From NCBI RefSeq assembly GCF_014200305.1, contig NZ_JACHBL010000001.1, positions 1,798,001 through 1,862,000 on the forward strand: a stretch of DNA of 64,000 bases. Direction: 5' to 3'. Source of the stretch: Neomicrococcus lactis. GTDB lineage: Bacteria; Actinomycetota; Actinomycetes; Actinomycetales; Micrococcaceae. Under the pieces are notes generated by a model. That model did no database searches. It was not told where the DNA came from and saw nothing but the letters and a program-made list of their open reading frames with translations. Below, in pieces: positions 26,584-36,830 of the stretch; the stretch's first letter is position 1; each line of letters starts with the position of its first letter. Both the position numbers and the translations under genes were made by a program.

Positions 26584-27501
26584 GTGTCCGCTGGTCGATA
26601 CGCCCCCAGCCCATCCGGTGAATTGCACATCGGAAATCTACGCACCGCCATCCTTGCGTGGCTTTTTGCCCGCAGCACGCACCGTAGCTTCCTCCTTCGC
26701 GTCGAGGATCTTGACCGTGCTCGCGCCGGCTCCGAAGAGCAACAGATTGCCGACCTCGCCCGCATTGGCCTGACGTGGGACGAAGAACCGCTGCGCCAAA
26801 CGGACCGCGGAGACGTCTATCGCGACGCCATCACCACCCTGACCGCTCGCGGCTTGCTGTATGAGTGCTTCTGCACGCGCCGCGACATTGCCGAAGCCTC
26901 TTCCGCCCCACACGCTGCACCCGGCGCCTACCCGGGAACGTGCCGGAATCTGTCCGAGAGCGAGCGTGTGATCAAGCGCCGAGAGCGCCCTGCGGCATTG
27001 CGTCTGCACTCGAGCGTCACCGAACTCTCCGTGACCGATCAGATCCACGGCACCTACGTGGGCATCGTTGACGACTTCGTAGTCCTGCGCAACGACGGCG
27101 TCCCCGCCTACAACTTCGCTACAGTCCTCGACGACCTCCTCCAGGGCATCGATCAGGTGGTGCGCGGCGACGACCTCCTCTCCTCCGCACCGCGCCAATC
27201 CTATTTGCACTCACTTCTTGCACCGGATTACGACGCCGCAGCTCCAGCACTCACGTACGCTCACGTGCCGTTGGTGCTCAATTCGCGCGAACAGCGCTTG
27301 GCTAAGCGGGATGGTGCGGTCACGCTGGCGGATTTGGAATTGTTGGGGTTCGGTACGTCCGAAGTCGTCGCACGCCTTTTGCAGTCCGTAAACCTTCCCG
27401 GAGATCCGGGCCGCGAGCCGTCCGCTCAGCTGCAGGCTGCCCTGCGCGTTTTCGATCCGGACGTCTTGCCGCGCGAGCCGTGGGTGTTCACCGAGTTCTA
27501 A
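26584..27501 (+). CDS. gluQ: Glutamyl-Q tRNA(Asp) synthetase
   Basis: A 305-residue truncated relative of glutamyl-tRNA synthetase that lacks the anticodon-binding domain, as expected for GluQRS, which charges queuosine in tRNA-Asp. It has RYAPSPSGELHIGNLRTA with the HIGH-type HIGN, the zinc-type CFC with a later C and Y (YPGTC), and the KMSKS-like RLAKRDGA. The GTG at 26584 has GGAGG 5 nt upstream; an ATG five codons earlier overlaps that site and is not used. It follows the SRP RNA. Confidence 0.92.
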   Translation: MSAGRYAPSPSGELHIGNLRTAILAWLFARSTHRSFLLRVEDLDRARAGSEEQQIADLARIGLTWDEEPLRQTDRGDVYRDAITTLTARGLLYECFCTRRDIAEASSAPHAAPGAYPGTCRNLSESERVIKRRERPAALRLHSSVTELSVTDQIHGTYVGIVDDFVVLRNDGVPAYNFATVLDDLLQGIDQVVRGDDLLSSAPRQSYLHSLLAPDYDAAAPALTYAHVPLVLNSREQRLAKRDGAVTLADLELLGFGTSEVVARLLQSVNLPGDPGREPSAQLQAALRVFDPDVLPREPWVFTEF

Positions 27502-27615
27502 CCTCTGTTCTTTTTTCGGGCTCCGCGACCCGGAGTATGCGTCATGCGCCCCAAGCATGGAGCAATGCGAAGTTCGTGTTGGACGATCGAAGTTTGGGAT
27601 CGCTAGTCTCCTTCT

Positions 27616-28599
27616 ATGACTGCCTCTACCGACGCCGCATCCACAAACCCCATCACCGGAACCAACATCTTGCAGGTGGTCAACGCCCACCCCAACGTTT
27701 CGGCGGCACTGCGCGACGAGTTTGGGGCACAAGTTTTGCCTCCGGCCGGGGATGAACGTGTCGCGTTCTTGGCTGCTCACGGCGGCGACATTCGGGTAGC
27801 TGTGTGTTCGGGCCGCGGAGGCGTTGACACCGAGTTGATGAGCGCTCTGCCCAACCTCGAAGCCGTCATCAACTTCGGCGCAGGCTATGACGCCACGGAT
27901 GTTGCGCAGGCTGCTGAGCGCGGAATCGTCGTTAGCAATACGCCCGATGTTCTCAACGACTGCGTCGCAGACACCACGCTTGCCCTGTACTTGGATATGT
28001 TGCGCCGCATTTCCTCCTCCGAGCGCTACGTTCGAGCCGGCAAGTGGGAGTCTCAGGGCAACTATCCCCTCACGGCGCGGGCGACCGGACGAACCGTAGG
28101 AAATGTGGGATTAGGTCGCATCGGACGCGCGATCGCCGAGCGACTCGAAGGTTTCAAATGCACCATCGAGTATCACAATCGCCGCCAGCTCACCGATGTC
28201 GACTACACCTACCGCGCTTCTTTGAAGGAGCTCGCGGAATCCGTTGAGGTGTTGATTGTTGCCGCGACCGGCGGTCCAGAAACCAACGGACTGGTGAGTG
28301 CCGAAATCTTGGACGCCCTCGGCGAGAGCGGCTACCTCATCAACATCTCTCGAGGAACCGTGGTGGACGAGCAAGCGCTCGTCGCAGCTCTTCGCGACGG
28401 CACTATTGCTGGCGCTGGCTTGGACGTCTTTGAAGATGAACCGCACGTGCCAGAGGAATTGTTGGCTTTGGACAATGTGGTGCTCTTGCCGCATGTCGGA
28501 TCTGCCACGGTCGAGACGCGAGCAGACATGGCGTCCTTGGTTCTGGAGAATCTACGTTCATACCTCACAACGGGGACTTTGGTCACTCCTATCTCCTAG
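27616..28599 (+). CDS. D-2-hydroxyacid dehydrogenase
   Basis: A 327-residue NAD(P)-dependent D-isomer-specific 2-hydroxyacid dehydrogenase. The dinucleotide loop is VGLGRIGRAIAERL, the catalytic Arg is in NISRGTVVDEQAL, the Glu in DVFEDEPHVPEEL and the His in VVLLPHVGSAT. It most resembles glyoxylate/hydroxypyruvate reductases, with some likelihood, but phosphoglycerate or other 2-keto acids cannot be excluded. The ATG at 27616 lacks a clear ribosome site. It lies upstream of dnaX on the same strand. Confidence 0.88.
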   Translation: MTASTDAASTNPITGTNILQVVNAHPNVSAALRDEFGAQVLPPAGDERVAFLAAHGGDIRVAVCSGRGGVDTELMSALPNLEAVINFGAGYDATDVAQAAERGIVVSNTPDVLNDCVADTTLALYLDMLRRISSSERYVRAGKWESQGNYPLTARATGRTVGNVGLGRIGRAIAERLEGFKCTIEYHNRRQLTDVDYTYRASLKELAESVEVLIVAATGGPETNGLVSAEILDALGESGYLINISRGTVVDEQALVAALRDGTIAGAGLDVFEDEPHVPEELLALDNVVLLPHVGSATVETRADMASLVLENLRSYLTTGTLVTPIS

Positions 28600-28659
28600 T
28601 TTCCACAGTCGGGCACTCGTGGGTTCACCCTCGGGCGACAATCCGGATATTGTCTAGGG

Positions 28660-31600
28660 GTGAGCACCGCCCTTTACCGCAGATACCGTCCCGACGACTT
28701 CGCGGACGTCATTGGGCAAGAGCATGTCACTGATCCTTTGATGGCTGCTCTTGAGAAGAACCGCGTCAATCACGCGTACCTTTTCTCAGGTCCGCGCGGT
28801 TGCGGCAAGACCACCAGCGCGCGTATTTTGGCGCGCTGCCTCAACTGTGTTCATGGCCCCACCGCTCATCCATGTGGTGAGTGCGATTCGTGCCGCGATC
28901 TGCAGCGTGGCGGCCCAGGCTCGCTCGATGTCATTGAGATTGACGCCGCTTCTCACGGTGGCGTTGATGATGCTCGTGATCTGCGTGAGCGTGCCACCTT
29001 TGCGCCGGTCCGCGACCGCTACAAAATTTTCATCATCGACGAAGCCCACATGGTGACGTCGGCTGGCTTCAACGCGCTTCTGAAGATCGTTGAAGAGCCA
29101 CCAGAACACATCAAGTTCATCTTCGCCACCACTGAGCCGGACAAGGTGATCGGAACGATTCGTTCCCGTACCCACCACTACCCGTTCCGTCTCGTTCCGC
29201 CAGAGCCGCTCATGGCTTACTTGCAAGAGTTGTGCGATGCCGAGAACGTCGAGGTTGCTCCCGGCGTTCTGTCGCTCGTTGCTCGCGCCGGCGGCGGATC
29301 TGTTCGTGACTCCCTTTCCGTGCTGGACCAGTTGATGGCCGGTGCTGGCGAGGAGGGCCTCGATTACGAGCTCGCAGTGAACCTGCTTGGTTACACGCAC
29401 TCGGCTCTTCTCGACGATGTCGTCGATGCTTTGGCCGCTCATGATTCCGCCACCGTCTTTAACGTGGTGGACCGCGTTATCCAAACTGGTCACGATCCAC
29501 GTCGCTTCGTGGAAGATCTCCTCGAACGTTTCCGTGACCTCATCATCGTGAAGGCGATGCCAGACGAGGCTTCGCACATCATTCGTGGTCTTCCTGAAGA
29601 TCAGTTGGCACGGATGCGTCAGCAGGCCAACGTTCTTGGCGCCAGTGAGTTGAGCCGCAACGCGGACACCACCAACAAGGCGCTTACGGATATGACAGGT
29701 GCAACGAGTCCCCGACTGCACCTCGAACTTCTCAGTGCTCGACTTCTCCTGCCGGCTAGCGACCACTCAGAACGCGGCATGGCTGCACGAGTGGACCGCA
29801 TTGAACGCCACCTCAACTTCGCTTCCGCCGAAGAAACGCCCGTCCGCGGTTCGCAGGCTGGTGCTCGCAGCGGCATCGAACAGCAAGCAAGCGCGGCTGT
29901 ACGCGGAAGCTCGCGTCCTGCTGAGCGTCCTCGCGCAGCAGAGCAGCCACAACGTTCCGAGAGTGCTGCGCCTCAGCCCGAGCCAACTCGCACCACGGCT
30001 GCACCGATGCCTCGCGTCGCCGCGGCGCCAGCGCCTGCTGCGTCCATGCCACAGGCCGCGTCGTCGACTCCAGAAGAGGCTTCGAATCCTGCAGCGTCGA
30101 TGCCGCCAGTGCAGACGTCGCCAGCGCAGTCTTCCGTTCCAGAAACTCCGCAAGCCCCCCGCAACACGCCAGCTGCTTCCCCCGACTGGGGCAACACGTG
30201 GGGTGCTCTCGAGGAGGAACCGGCGGCTCCTGTGCGTCAGCCAGAGCTCCCGCAACAGCAACAGCGCCCTCGGACTGAGCATCATGTCCAGCAGCAGCAA
30301 GATCCTCGTCGTGGCCAGCAGACGGCTCCAGAACAAGCTCGTCCGGTGCAGCAGACGAGGCCAGCACAGCCTCAAGCTGAACAGCCGCGCCAGCCTCAGA
30401 CCCCACCTGTACAAGGACCACCGGCTCAGACGAGGCCAACGCAGCAACGGCCTGAGCAGGCACAGCCAGTGCAGTCGCGTCCAGATCAGTCCCAGCCGCA
30501 GCAAGAGCCACCCGCTCAGCGCGGACGGCCACAGAGCAATCCGGCCCAGTCCGGCGGAACTGGTTCTGTCGAGATGTTCCGCCGTGCTTGGCCAGAAATC
30601 ATGAACCGCTTGAGCGAAGTTCGCCGAGCGGTCTGGATGGCCGTTGAGCCTAACGCCACCGTGGCTGGGTTCGATGGTCAAACGCTCACCATCGCGTTCT
30701 CCAACGAGGGTGCGTTCAACAACTTCCGTGGTCGCGAGGCCAACGCCGAATTGCTTCAGCGTTGTATTCAAGACGTGCTTGGAGTTGGTGTTTCAATCGT
30801 CGCGGTGAGCGGAGGGGCTGCGCCTGCAGGTGGTTTGGGCCCAAAAGATAGGGGCCGCGAGGCCCCTGCTCAGCGTCCACAAGAACACGTTGCACGGCCT
30901 ACCAATACGCCAACTTCCGCCCCGGCGGCACCACGACCCGGAACTGCACCGGTAACACCAGGAGCACCTGCGGATTCACGTCCGCGGACCGCCCAGGAAG
31001 CACCAGCCGTTGCTCCGGATCAGCGCGCTCCTCAGCGCTCTGTTACCCCGACGCAACGAGCCGCGCAACGTCCCGCGCCCGAACGACCTGCACCAGAACG
31101 TCGAGCACCTGAACGTTCAGCGTCGGCTGAGCGACCGGCACAGGCTGAGCGACAAGCACCAGCCCAACGACCAGCTCGAGCTGAACGGCCTGCTCCAGTC
31201 GAACGGCCGGCTCCAGTTGTCACTGAACCGACTCCCCCAGCCGGCGATGCTCCAAGCCAGTTCATCGAAGATGCATGGCAAGCGGCTCCGGACATCGAAC
31301 CGTGGGATCCCGAGGGAGACCCGTGGGCAGGTGTTGACGGTGGTGACTGGGAAGAAACGCCTTCCAACCGGTCAGGTGAGAGCTCGGAGGCTTCCGCCGT
31401 CGTACCGGAAATTGAGAAGTCAGCGCCGCAAGTTTCTGCACCCGCTGCTGCACCAACGGCGACTGCACCTGTTGCCGCCAAGCCAGCATCTGCGGCACCA
31501 GCAGTTACCCCGACGCCTACCCGCACTCCGGCTTCCCCATCGACCCAGAATCCAGTGGCACCTTCGCCAGGCGGATCTGCCGCGCCCACGGCTCCGGTGG

Positions 31601-32010
31601 CACCAGCACCCGGCGCGTCCACAGACCGTCCGGTAGCTCCGCTTCCAGTGCCTCAGGACACGAATAACTGGGGCTGGGAGTCTCAACGTGAGGCAGTGGC
31701 CCAGGAGCCTCCGGTTGCCGATGAGCCGAAGAATGAGGCGCATGAAGTGCCCATGTCCCAACGGATTGCGGCGAAGCTTGCGCAGGATCCGGCAGCGGCG
31801 AACCCCACAGTTCCAGATCTGCCCCGGCAGGCCATGCCTCCGGCGCGCGCCAAGGATAACGGCGTAGAATCAGCCTTCGTTGATGATGTTCCAAGCGATG
31901 AGGACATCATGATTGAAGATTCCTTGTTGGTGGGTCGCGCGGCCGTTGAACGAGTACTTGACGGCAAGCTCATCGAGGCTCGAAACCTTGACGGAACGCC
32001 CATCATCTGA
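28660..32010 (+). CDS. dnaX: DNA polymerase III subunit gamma/tau
   Basis: A 1116-residue DnaX, the clamp-loader ATPase and replisome organiser. The AAA+ part (about residues 1-370) has RPDDFADVIGQEHV, Walker A GPRGCGKTTSARIL, a zinc module with four cysteines (CLNCVHG..CGECDSC), Walker B IIDEAHMVT and the RDSLSVLDQL sensor. A C-terminal domain at about 640-730 (MFRRAWPEIMNRLSEVRRAV) follows a long Pro/Gln/Ala-rich region, with another such region up to residue about 1040, then a conserved end (SDEDIMIEDSLLVGRAAVE). It is far longer than the 643 residues of E. coli. The GTG at 28660 is used. recR follows. Confidence 0.95.
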   Translation: MSTALYRRYRPDDFADVIGQEHVTDPLMAALEKNRVNHAYLFSGPRGCGKTTSARILARCLNCVHGPTAHPCGECDSCRDLQRGGPGSLDVIEIDAASHGGVDDARDLRERATFAPVRDRYKIFIIDEAHMVTSAGFNALLKIVEEPPEHIKFIFATTEPDKVIGTIRSRTHHYPFRLVPPEPLMAYLQELCDAENVEVAPGVLSLVARAGGGSVRDSLSVLDQLMAGAGEEGLDYELAVNLLGYTHSALLDDVVDALAAHDSATVFNVVDRVIQTGHDPRRFVEDLLERFRDLIIVKAMPDEASHIIRGLPEDQLARMRQQANVLGASELSRNADTTNKALTDMTGATSPRLHLELLSARLLLPASDHSERGMAARVDRIERHLNFASAEETPVRGSQAGARSGIEQQASAAVRGSSRPAERPRAAEQPQRSESAAPQPEPTRTTAAPMPRVAAAPAPAASMPQAASSTPEEASNPAASMPPVQTSPAQSSVPETPQAPRNTPAASPDWGNTWGALEEEPAAPVRQPELPQQQQRPRTEHHVQQQQDPRRGQQTAPEQARPVQQTRPAQPQAEQPRQPQTPPVQGPPAQTRPTQQRPEQAQPVQSRPDQSQPQQEPPAQRGRPQSNPAQSGGTGSVEMFRRAWPEIMNRLSEVRRAVWMAVEPNATVAGFDGQTLTIAFSNEGAFNNFRGREANAELLQRCIQDVLGVGVSIVAVSGGAAPAGGLGPKDRGREAPAQRPQEHVARPTNTPTSAPAAPRPGTAPVTPGAPADSRPRTAQEAPAVAPDQRAPQRSVTPTQRAAQRPAPERPAPERRAPERSASAERPAQAERQAPAQRPARAERPAPVERPAPVVTEPTPPAGDAPSQFIEDAWQAAPDIEPWDPEGDPWAGVDGGDWEETPSNRSGESSEASAVVPEIEKSAPQVSAPAAAPTATAPVAAKPASAAPAVTPTPTRTPASPSTQNPVAPSPGGSAAPTAPVAPAPGASTDRPVAPLPVPQDTNNWGWESQREAVAQEPPVADEPKNEAHEVPMSQRIAAKLAQDPAAANPTVPDLPRQAMPPARAKDNGVESAFVDDVPSDEDIMIEDSLLVGRAAVERVLDGKLIEARNLDGTPII

Positions 32011-32053
32011 ATCTCGCAACGTGAGAACCGCTTGCGCGGGAAGGTGAGGATTT

Positions 32054-32653
32054 GTGTACCAGGGTGCTGTTCAAGAGCTAATCGACGAGCTCGGCCGTCT
32101 GCCCGGAATCGGTCCAAAGTCCGCGCAGCGCATCGCCTTCCACATCCTTGATGCTGATCCCGATGACATGAAGCGCCTTGCCGACGCCATCCGCGTGGTC
32201 AAGGAAAAGGTCAAGTTCTGCAAGGTGTGCTTCAACGTCACTGAGCAGGAGACCTGCAACATTTGCTTGGATCCGCGCCGCGACGAAACCGTCATCTGCG
32301 TGGTGGAAGAGTCCAAGGACATCCTCACCATCGAGCGAACTCGTTCCTTCCGCGGCCGCTATCACGTGCTCGGCGGAGCCATTAACCCCATTGGCGGTGT
32401 TGGCCCGGAGCAGCTGCATATCCGCGAACTCGTAACCCGTTTGGGCGACGAGAAGATTCAAGAAATTATCGTTGCCACGGACCCGAATCTTGAGGGCGAA
32501 GCGACGGCGACTTATTTGGCCCGCATGCTCAAGAGCATCGGCATCAAGGTCACGCGCTTGGCTTCAGGATTGCCCGTCGGCGGCGACCTAGAGTACGCCG
32601 ATGATGTGACTCTAGGTCGCGCCTTCGAGGGTCGCCGCAGCCTGGTTGGCTAG
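32054..32653 (+). CDS. recR: Recombination mediator RecR
   Basis: A 199-residue RecR, which with RecF and RecO helps load RecA onto gapped DNA. The N-terminal helix-hairpin-helix is [17 protein letters not shown], the C4 zinc finger is [16 protein letters not shown] and the Toprim domain contains [12 protein letters not shown] and [13 protein letters not shown]. Length is standard. The GTG at 32054 follows GAAGGTGAGG. It lies 43 nt after dnaX, the usual pairing. Its TAG stop shares CTAG with the stop of the convergent ABC permease. Confidence 0.97.
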   Translation: MYQGAVQELIDELGRLPGIGPKSAQRIAFHILDADPDDMKRLADAIRVVKEKVKFCKVCFNVTEQETCNICLDPRRDETVICVVEESKDILTIERTRSFRGRYHVLGGAINPIGGVGPEQLHIRELVTRLGDEKIQEIIVATDPNLEGEATATYLARMLKSIGIKVTRLASGLPVGGDLEYADDVTLGRAFEGRRSLVG

Positions 32654-33789
32654 GCGATACGCATTCCCCGAGAAAGGGTCTTGACTGGTGTCCTGACCCG
32701 GCTGTGAGCCCACCAGAGCAATGCCCCAAGGAAGACCACCTGGATACCCACACCTAGTGGCCAGATAGGCACTACTTGTGGATCGGGAAGTTCGGAACGC
32801 TTCATTCCGGTGTAGCAGTCATATTGGTAAGCCGGGCCTGCCTGCGCAGTGCGAACCCCGTTGCTGATACTCGTGAAGAGTTCTCCATCGTTCTGATCAC
32901 CCGCTCGATAAGGCTCGCGCGCAAAGTCGGCCACCATCACGAAGGGGTTCGCGGCGAGGAGCCACGTAACCCGCTCCGTGTGAACAACCTTCATTTCAGT
33001 GGTTCCGGTACTGCACTTAGATTGTTCATTGAACCAATCATTCAACGCGTTCGGGTCCGTGGACTCGATGATTTCCTGTGGCGGCTCATAACTGACGCCT
33101 TCCAAGTAGGGAGCTTGCTCTGGCTGCGCACTCAATTGCGCGCCCAGCCCAAAACTGATCAACGTTCCCACGGCAAACAAGGCCACCAACAGGTACGTCC
33201 CGAGGACGGAGAAGAGTGGGCGAATAGAAACCGCGGAGACCGCTACGCCAATTCCGGTCATGACAAGAAGCTCGAAAGACAGCATCAGCACGAACAAGAT
33301 CACTCGGCTGAAGTCCACGCCACCAAGCGCAAAGGACAGCAGAATAAACGGCAAGGAAACAACCAGGAAGGCGAGCGCCGAAACCCAGGCAGCCAGCCAC
33401 TTGCCACCAATAATCTGCGCCGGCGACAACAAAGTGTTCTGAATGATGGCGAGTGTTCCGTTTTGCCTGTCACCCGAAATGGTGTTGGCCGCAAAGGCCG
33501 GCGCGATAAGCAGCGCAAACAACAGGACAAAGAACAGGACCGCTTCAAAGACCAACTGGCCTGATTGGAGAGCACCGTTGGACTGTGCCTCATAAGACCG
33601 GAAGGAAGAGACCACGGCCCACGTCACGAGGCCAATGACCACAAACCAGATGCCCATCATCCAGTACCAGCTGCGCGAGCGCATGCGTTGCATGAACTCC
33701 ATGCGGAACACCGTGCGCAGGCCCGTCCAGAACCCTAGGGTTCCGTCCACTCCTGTGGGGTTTCGTTCGGTATCGAGTGCTTGGCTCAT
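32650..33789 (-). CDS. ABC-2 type exporter permease
   Basis: A 379-residue ABC-2-family membrane protein. It has an N-terminal cytosolic piece, a membrane segment ([20 protein letters not shown]), a large extracellular loop rich in charged residues between the later segments ([11 protein letters not shown]), and about six membrane segments including [20 protein letters not shown], the family core. It pairs with the ATPase gene upstream; the ATG overlaps its stop by 4 nt. The substrate is not known. The gene ends tail-to-tail with recR. Confidence 0.87.
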   Translation of the reverse strand: MSQALDTERNPTGVDGTLGFWTGLRTVFRMEFMQRMRSRSWYWMMGIWFVVIGLVTWAVVSSFRSYEAQSNGALQSGQLVFEAVLFFVLLFALLIAPAFAANTISGDRQNGTLAIIQNTLLSPAQIIGGKWLAAWVSALAFLVVSLPFILLSFALGGVDFSRVILFVLMLSFELLVMTGIGVAVSAVSIRPLFSVLGTYLLVALFAVGTLISFGLGAQLSAQPEQAPYLEGVSYEPPQEIIESTDPNALNDWFNEQSKCSTGTTEMKVVHTERVTWLLAANPFVMVADFAREPYRAGDQNDGELFTSISNGVRTAQAGPAYQYDCYTGMKRSELPDPQVVPIWPLGVGIQVVFLGALLWWAHSRVRTPVKTLSRGMRIA

Positions 33790-34748
33790 GATCGTTCCTC
33801 CACGTTCTTCGCCATCGCGTTGACGTAGCTTTCTTCGAGGGCACCCGTAGCGGGCGCAAATTGGGTGATGGGAATACCAGCGGAAACCAGCCTGCTCAAG
33901 AGAGCTGCGGCGTCGTGCTCAGAAGCGCACCGCACCACAAATTCAAGCCGCTGTTGCCGCCGGACTTCACCAAATTCGGTGCCGCTTTCTTCCAATGCCG
34001 TGCGCAAGCGCGCGTCGTCCAAAGCAGTGAGTGCGTAGCGGCGAGACTGCGCGCCGGCATCCATAATGCTCTGGACATCCACAGTGCGGCCGTCGGCGAT
34101 AAAGACGGCGCGGTCCGCCATTTCGTCCAGCTCGGAGAGCACGTGGGATGAGATGACGACGGCGCGGCCCGTGTCCGCGAGCCGCCTAATGAGGTTGCGC
34201 AGATCGATGCGCGCCCCCGGATCAAGTCCGGAAGCTGGCTCATCCAGCAACAAAATTTGGGGGTCATGAACCAATGCCCGCGCAAGGGACAGGCGCTGTT
34301 GTTGGCCTCGCGAAAGCACGCCGGACGGGCGCTTCGCGAGTTCGGTCAGCTGGACCAATTCCAGCAAATCGGCGGCACGAGACTCGGCGGCGCCGCGCGT
34401 CATGCCATAGAGCTGGCCCACCATCACGAGGACTTCGGTGACGGTGAGCTGCTCCCACACGCCCAGCGTGTCCGGCATCCACCCGATCTGCGCGCGCACG
34501 GCACGCAGGTTCTTAGCTGGGTCCTTGCCGTTCACCGTGATGGTGCCTGCATCTGGCTGCAAGAGCGAAGCAAGCATGAGGAGCAAGGTGGTCTTACCGG
34601 AGCCGTTGGGCCCCACGAGGGCCGTGACTTGACCCATGGGCGCATCAAAATCAATGTTCTTTACCGCGTGCACGTCCCCAAAGGCGCGGGCGAGTCCCGC
34701 GGCCCGAATCCCTTCGTGCTGCGCAACCGGAGCGTCAGTTGTTGTCAT
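33786..34748 (-). CDS. ABC-2 type exporter ATPase
   Basis: A 320-residue ATPase of the drug/lipid exporter type (CcmA-like). Walker A is GPNGSGKTTLLLML, the signature is LSRGQQQRLSLARAL, Walker B is ILLLDEPASGLDPG and the switch His is in VVISSHVLSELDEM. A C-terminal 90-residue domain follows, as is common in this group. It is the first gene of a two-gene unit with the permease. The substrate is unknown; daunorubicin-type resistance ATPases look similar but that is not evidence of the substrate. Confidence 0.9.
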   Translation of the reverse strand: MTTTDAPVAQHEGIRAAGLARAFGDVHAVKNIDFDAPMGQVTALVGPNGSGKTTLLLMLASLLQPDAGTITVNGKDPAKNLRAVRAQIGWMPDTLGVWEQLTVTEVLVMVGQLYGMTRGAAESRAADLLELVQLTELAKRPSGVLSRGQQQRLSLARALVHDPQILLLDEPASGLDPGARIDLRNLIRRLADTGRAVVISSHVLSELDEMADRAVFIADGRTVDVQSIMDAGAQSRRYALTALDDARLRTALEESGTEFGEVRRQQRLEFVVRCASEHDAAALLSRLVSAGIPITQFAPATGALEESYVNAMAKNVEERS

Positions 34749-34964
34749 GATTTCAAGGTACGTCTCCCACCGTTTTCACGGGGGCTACCTAGGTATGATC
34801 CTTTGACATTCCGGATCGTCCCGCGGCCTAGCTAGCGGTCATTGAGAGCTACCAGTGAATTGATGCGGTGCGTCATGAAAGGGAACCTCCTTCTCCCCTG
34901 CCTTTACAATTGGAACCGCGTGCGCCCGCGCGCCCATGAATCCCCCGAAGGAAAGTGCAGTTAC

Positions 34965-36251
34965 ATGAGCCTGATCGTCCAGAAGTTTGGCGGCTCGTCC
35001 GTCTCCGACGCGGACGGGATCAAGCGAGTTGCACAACGAATTATGGACACCCGCGCCCAGGGGCACTCGGTGGTCGTTGTGGTTTCGGCCATGGGCGACA
35101 CCACGGATGACCTCTTGGACCTCGCGGGACAGCTGACAAGCGATGCCCCGGCCCGCGAAATGGACATGCTCCTTTCCTCCGGCGAACGCATCTCGATGGC
35201 GCTTCTTGCAATGGCCATCGATGCCATCGGCGGCAAGGCAGTGTCCTTCACCGGTAGCCAGGCTGGCATGGTCACGGACGCAGTCCACGGCAAGGCCCGT
35301 ATCATCGAGGTCTCCCCCGAGCGCGTTCGCAAGGCGCTGGACCGGGACCACGTGGCGATCGTCGCTGGTTTCCAGGGCATGAGCAAGGAAGGCCGCAACG
35401 TCACCACCATGGGTCGCGGCGGTTCGGACACCACGGCCGTGGCACTTGCCGCAGCCCTGAACGCTGATGTCTGCGAGATCTACACGGACGTTGACGGCGT
35501 CTACACCGCGGATCCACGCATTGTTCCTTCTGCAAAGAAGATTGACGAGATTTCCAGCGAAGAGATGCTCGAGATGGCCGCTTCTGGCGCCAAGATCCTG
35601 CACCTTCGCTGCGTAGAGTACGCACGTCGCTTTGGAGTTCCACTCCACGTGCGCTCTTCCTTCAGCACCAATGAGGGCACGTGGGTACTCCCCAGCCCTG
35701 ACGACAAAATCAAGATTCAAGAGGGAGAACCCTTGGAACAGCCCATCATCTCCGGCGTTGCTCACGACCGTTCCGAAGCAAAAGTCACCATTGTTGGCGT
35801 GCCTGACATTCCAGGTAAGGCAGCGGACATCTTCGGTGTCATCGCTGGCGCTAACTCCAATATCGACATGATCGTTCAGAACGTGTCCACGGCTGGCAGC
35901 GGCAAGACGGACATCTCCTTCACCCTCCCCATCGTTGAGGGCAAGGACGCTTTGGCCGCATTGCGCGAGAACCAAGAGCGCATCGGTTTCGAGGGCGTGG
36001 AGTACAACGAGCAGATCGGCAAGCTTTCCCTCATCGGCGCTGGCATGCGCTCCAACCCGGGAGTTTCCTACCGCTTCTTCGAGGCGCTTTCCGCGGCTGG
36101 CGTGAACGTTGACATGATTTCCACTTCGGAAATCCGCATCTCGATTGTCACGGACGCTGACAAGTTGGATGCCGCGGTCAAGGCTGTGCACACGGCATTT
36201 GATTTGGATTCCGACGCCGCAGCTACCGTTTACGGTGGCACCGGCCGCTAA
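34965..36251 (+). CDS. lysC: Aspartate kinase
   Basis: A 428-residue aspartokinase, first enzyme of lysine, threonine and methionine synthesis (and of meso-diaminopimelate for the wall). The N-terminal [11 protein letters not shown] is diagnostic, followed by [16 protein letters not shown] and [14 protein letters not shown]. Two ACT domains sit at the C-terminus ([17 protein letters not shown] and [14 protein letters not shown]). The ATG at 34965 has AAGGAAA upstream. As in Corynebacterium, an internal start (TTG 35733) may make a separate beta subunit. No asd gene follows; a terminator does. A -10-like TACAAT lies near 34905. Confidence 0.96.
   Translation: MSLIVQKFGGSSVSDADGIKRVAQRIMDTRAQGHSVVVVVSAMGDTTDDLLDLAGQLTSDAPAREMDMLLSSGERISMALLAMAIDAIGGKAVSFTGSQAGMVTDAVHGKARIIEVSPERVRKALDRDHVAIVAGFQGMSKEGRNVTTMGRGGSDTTAVALAAALNADVCEIYTDVDGVYTADPRIVPSAKKIDEISSEEMLEMAASGAKILHLRCVEYARRFGVPLHVRSSFSTNEGTWVLPSPDDKIKIQEGEPLEQPIISGVAHDRSEAKVTIVGVPDIPGKAADIFGVIAGANSNIDMIVQNVSTAGSGKTDISFTLPIVEGKDALAALRENQERIGFEGVEYNEQIGKLSLIGAGMRSNPGVSYRFFEALSAAGVNVDMISTSEIRISIVTDADKLDAAVKAVHTAFDLDSDAAATVYGGTGR
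35721..35735 (+). promoter_or_regulatory. Internal ribosome site and start of the LysC beta subunit
   Basis: GAGGGAG (35721-35727) stands 5 nt before an in-frame TTG at 35733 (codon 257 of lysC). The protein after it, beginning (M)[16 protein letters not shown], aligns with the known start of the C. glutamicum beta subunit. A beta subunit of about 172 residues would result, forming an alpha2-beta2 enzyme. Confidence 0.65.
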
Positions 36252-36278
36252 GAGCGACTCGCTATAGAGACGAAACGA

Positions 36279-36312
36279 AAATCCCCCAAGCGCAATTGCA
36301 CTTGGGGGATTT
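36279..36312. terminator. Terminator after lysC
   Basis: AAATCCCCCAAG (36279-36290) pairs with CTTGGGGGATTT (36301-36312), followed by a run of T. It serves lysC and probably also the convergent gene at 36315. Confidence 0.92.
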
Positions 36313-36314
36313 TT

Positions 36315-36830
36315 TTACTTCTTCAGAAGTTCCTCAACGCGGGTGAAGATGTCCTGAACATTGCCGAGCATGCGTTCGATCTTTTCTTCCGGGGTGAGGG
36401 TCTCTTCCATCTGACGGATTCCGTCTGGCTTCTTCTTACCCAGCGTGTAGGCCACGCATTCGAGGTCCGAGCAGATGTACGTGCCGATGCTTCCGTACTT
36501 GTCCTGAGAAGACTTCGACGTAGGAATTGATACCAAGGACACTCCGCTGGATGAGTGCAGCGTCAGGCAGATCTGACACATGCGAGCGCCGCCGCCCTTC
36601 ACTTGCGCGGCGTTCCGCTCCATGACTAGTCCCTGCAGCCCGCTAGTGGTTTCAGCAACTAGGAAGGCGCGCTGGGGAGACTTGGGATCGGACCAGCTCA
36701 AGAAGATCTGCTTCTCCCAGACTGCTGGGTCTGCGTTGAGGATCTCTTTGGGGAAGTTGATGCGCTGAGCGGCACCTTTGGAGCAATTGATAAAGCTCTT
36801 ACGAAGAGCTGACTCTGAATGAGAGCGCAT
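36315..36830 (-). CDS. FBP_C-type treble-clef zinc-finger protein
   Basis: A 171-residue protein with the C-terminal zinc-finger domain of elongation factor G-binding proteins (FBP_C). The zinc ligands are MCQICLTLHSS and, about 35 residues later, YICSDLECVAY. The N-terminal part includes WEKQIFLSWSDPKSPQRAFLV. FusB-type proteins rescue EF-G from fusidic acid; the FBP_C family at large has a ribosome/EF-G link by homology, but many members have no proven function. The ATG at 36830 has AAAGG upstream. Confidence 0.8.
   Translation of the reverse strand: MRSHSESALRKSFINCSKGAAQRINFPKEILNADPAVWEKQIFLSWSDPKSPQRAFLVAETTSGLQGLVMERNAAQVKGGGARMCQICLTLHSSSGVSLVSIPTSKSSQDKYGSIGTYICSDLECVAYTLGKKKPDGIRQMEETLTPEEKIERMLGNVQDIFTRVEELLKK

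Noticed and set aside
28660-32010. Programmed frameshift in dnaX making a short gamma subunit
   Set aside because: No run of A suited to slippage was seen near the end of the ATPase part.
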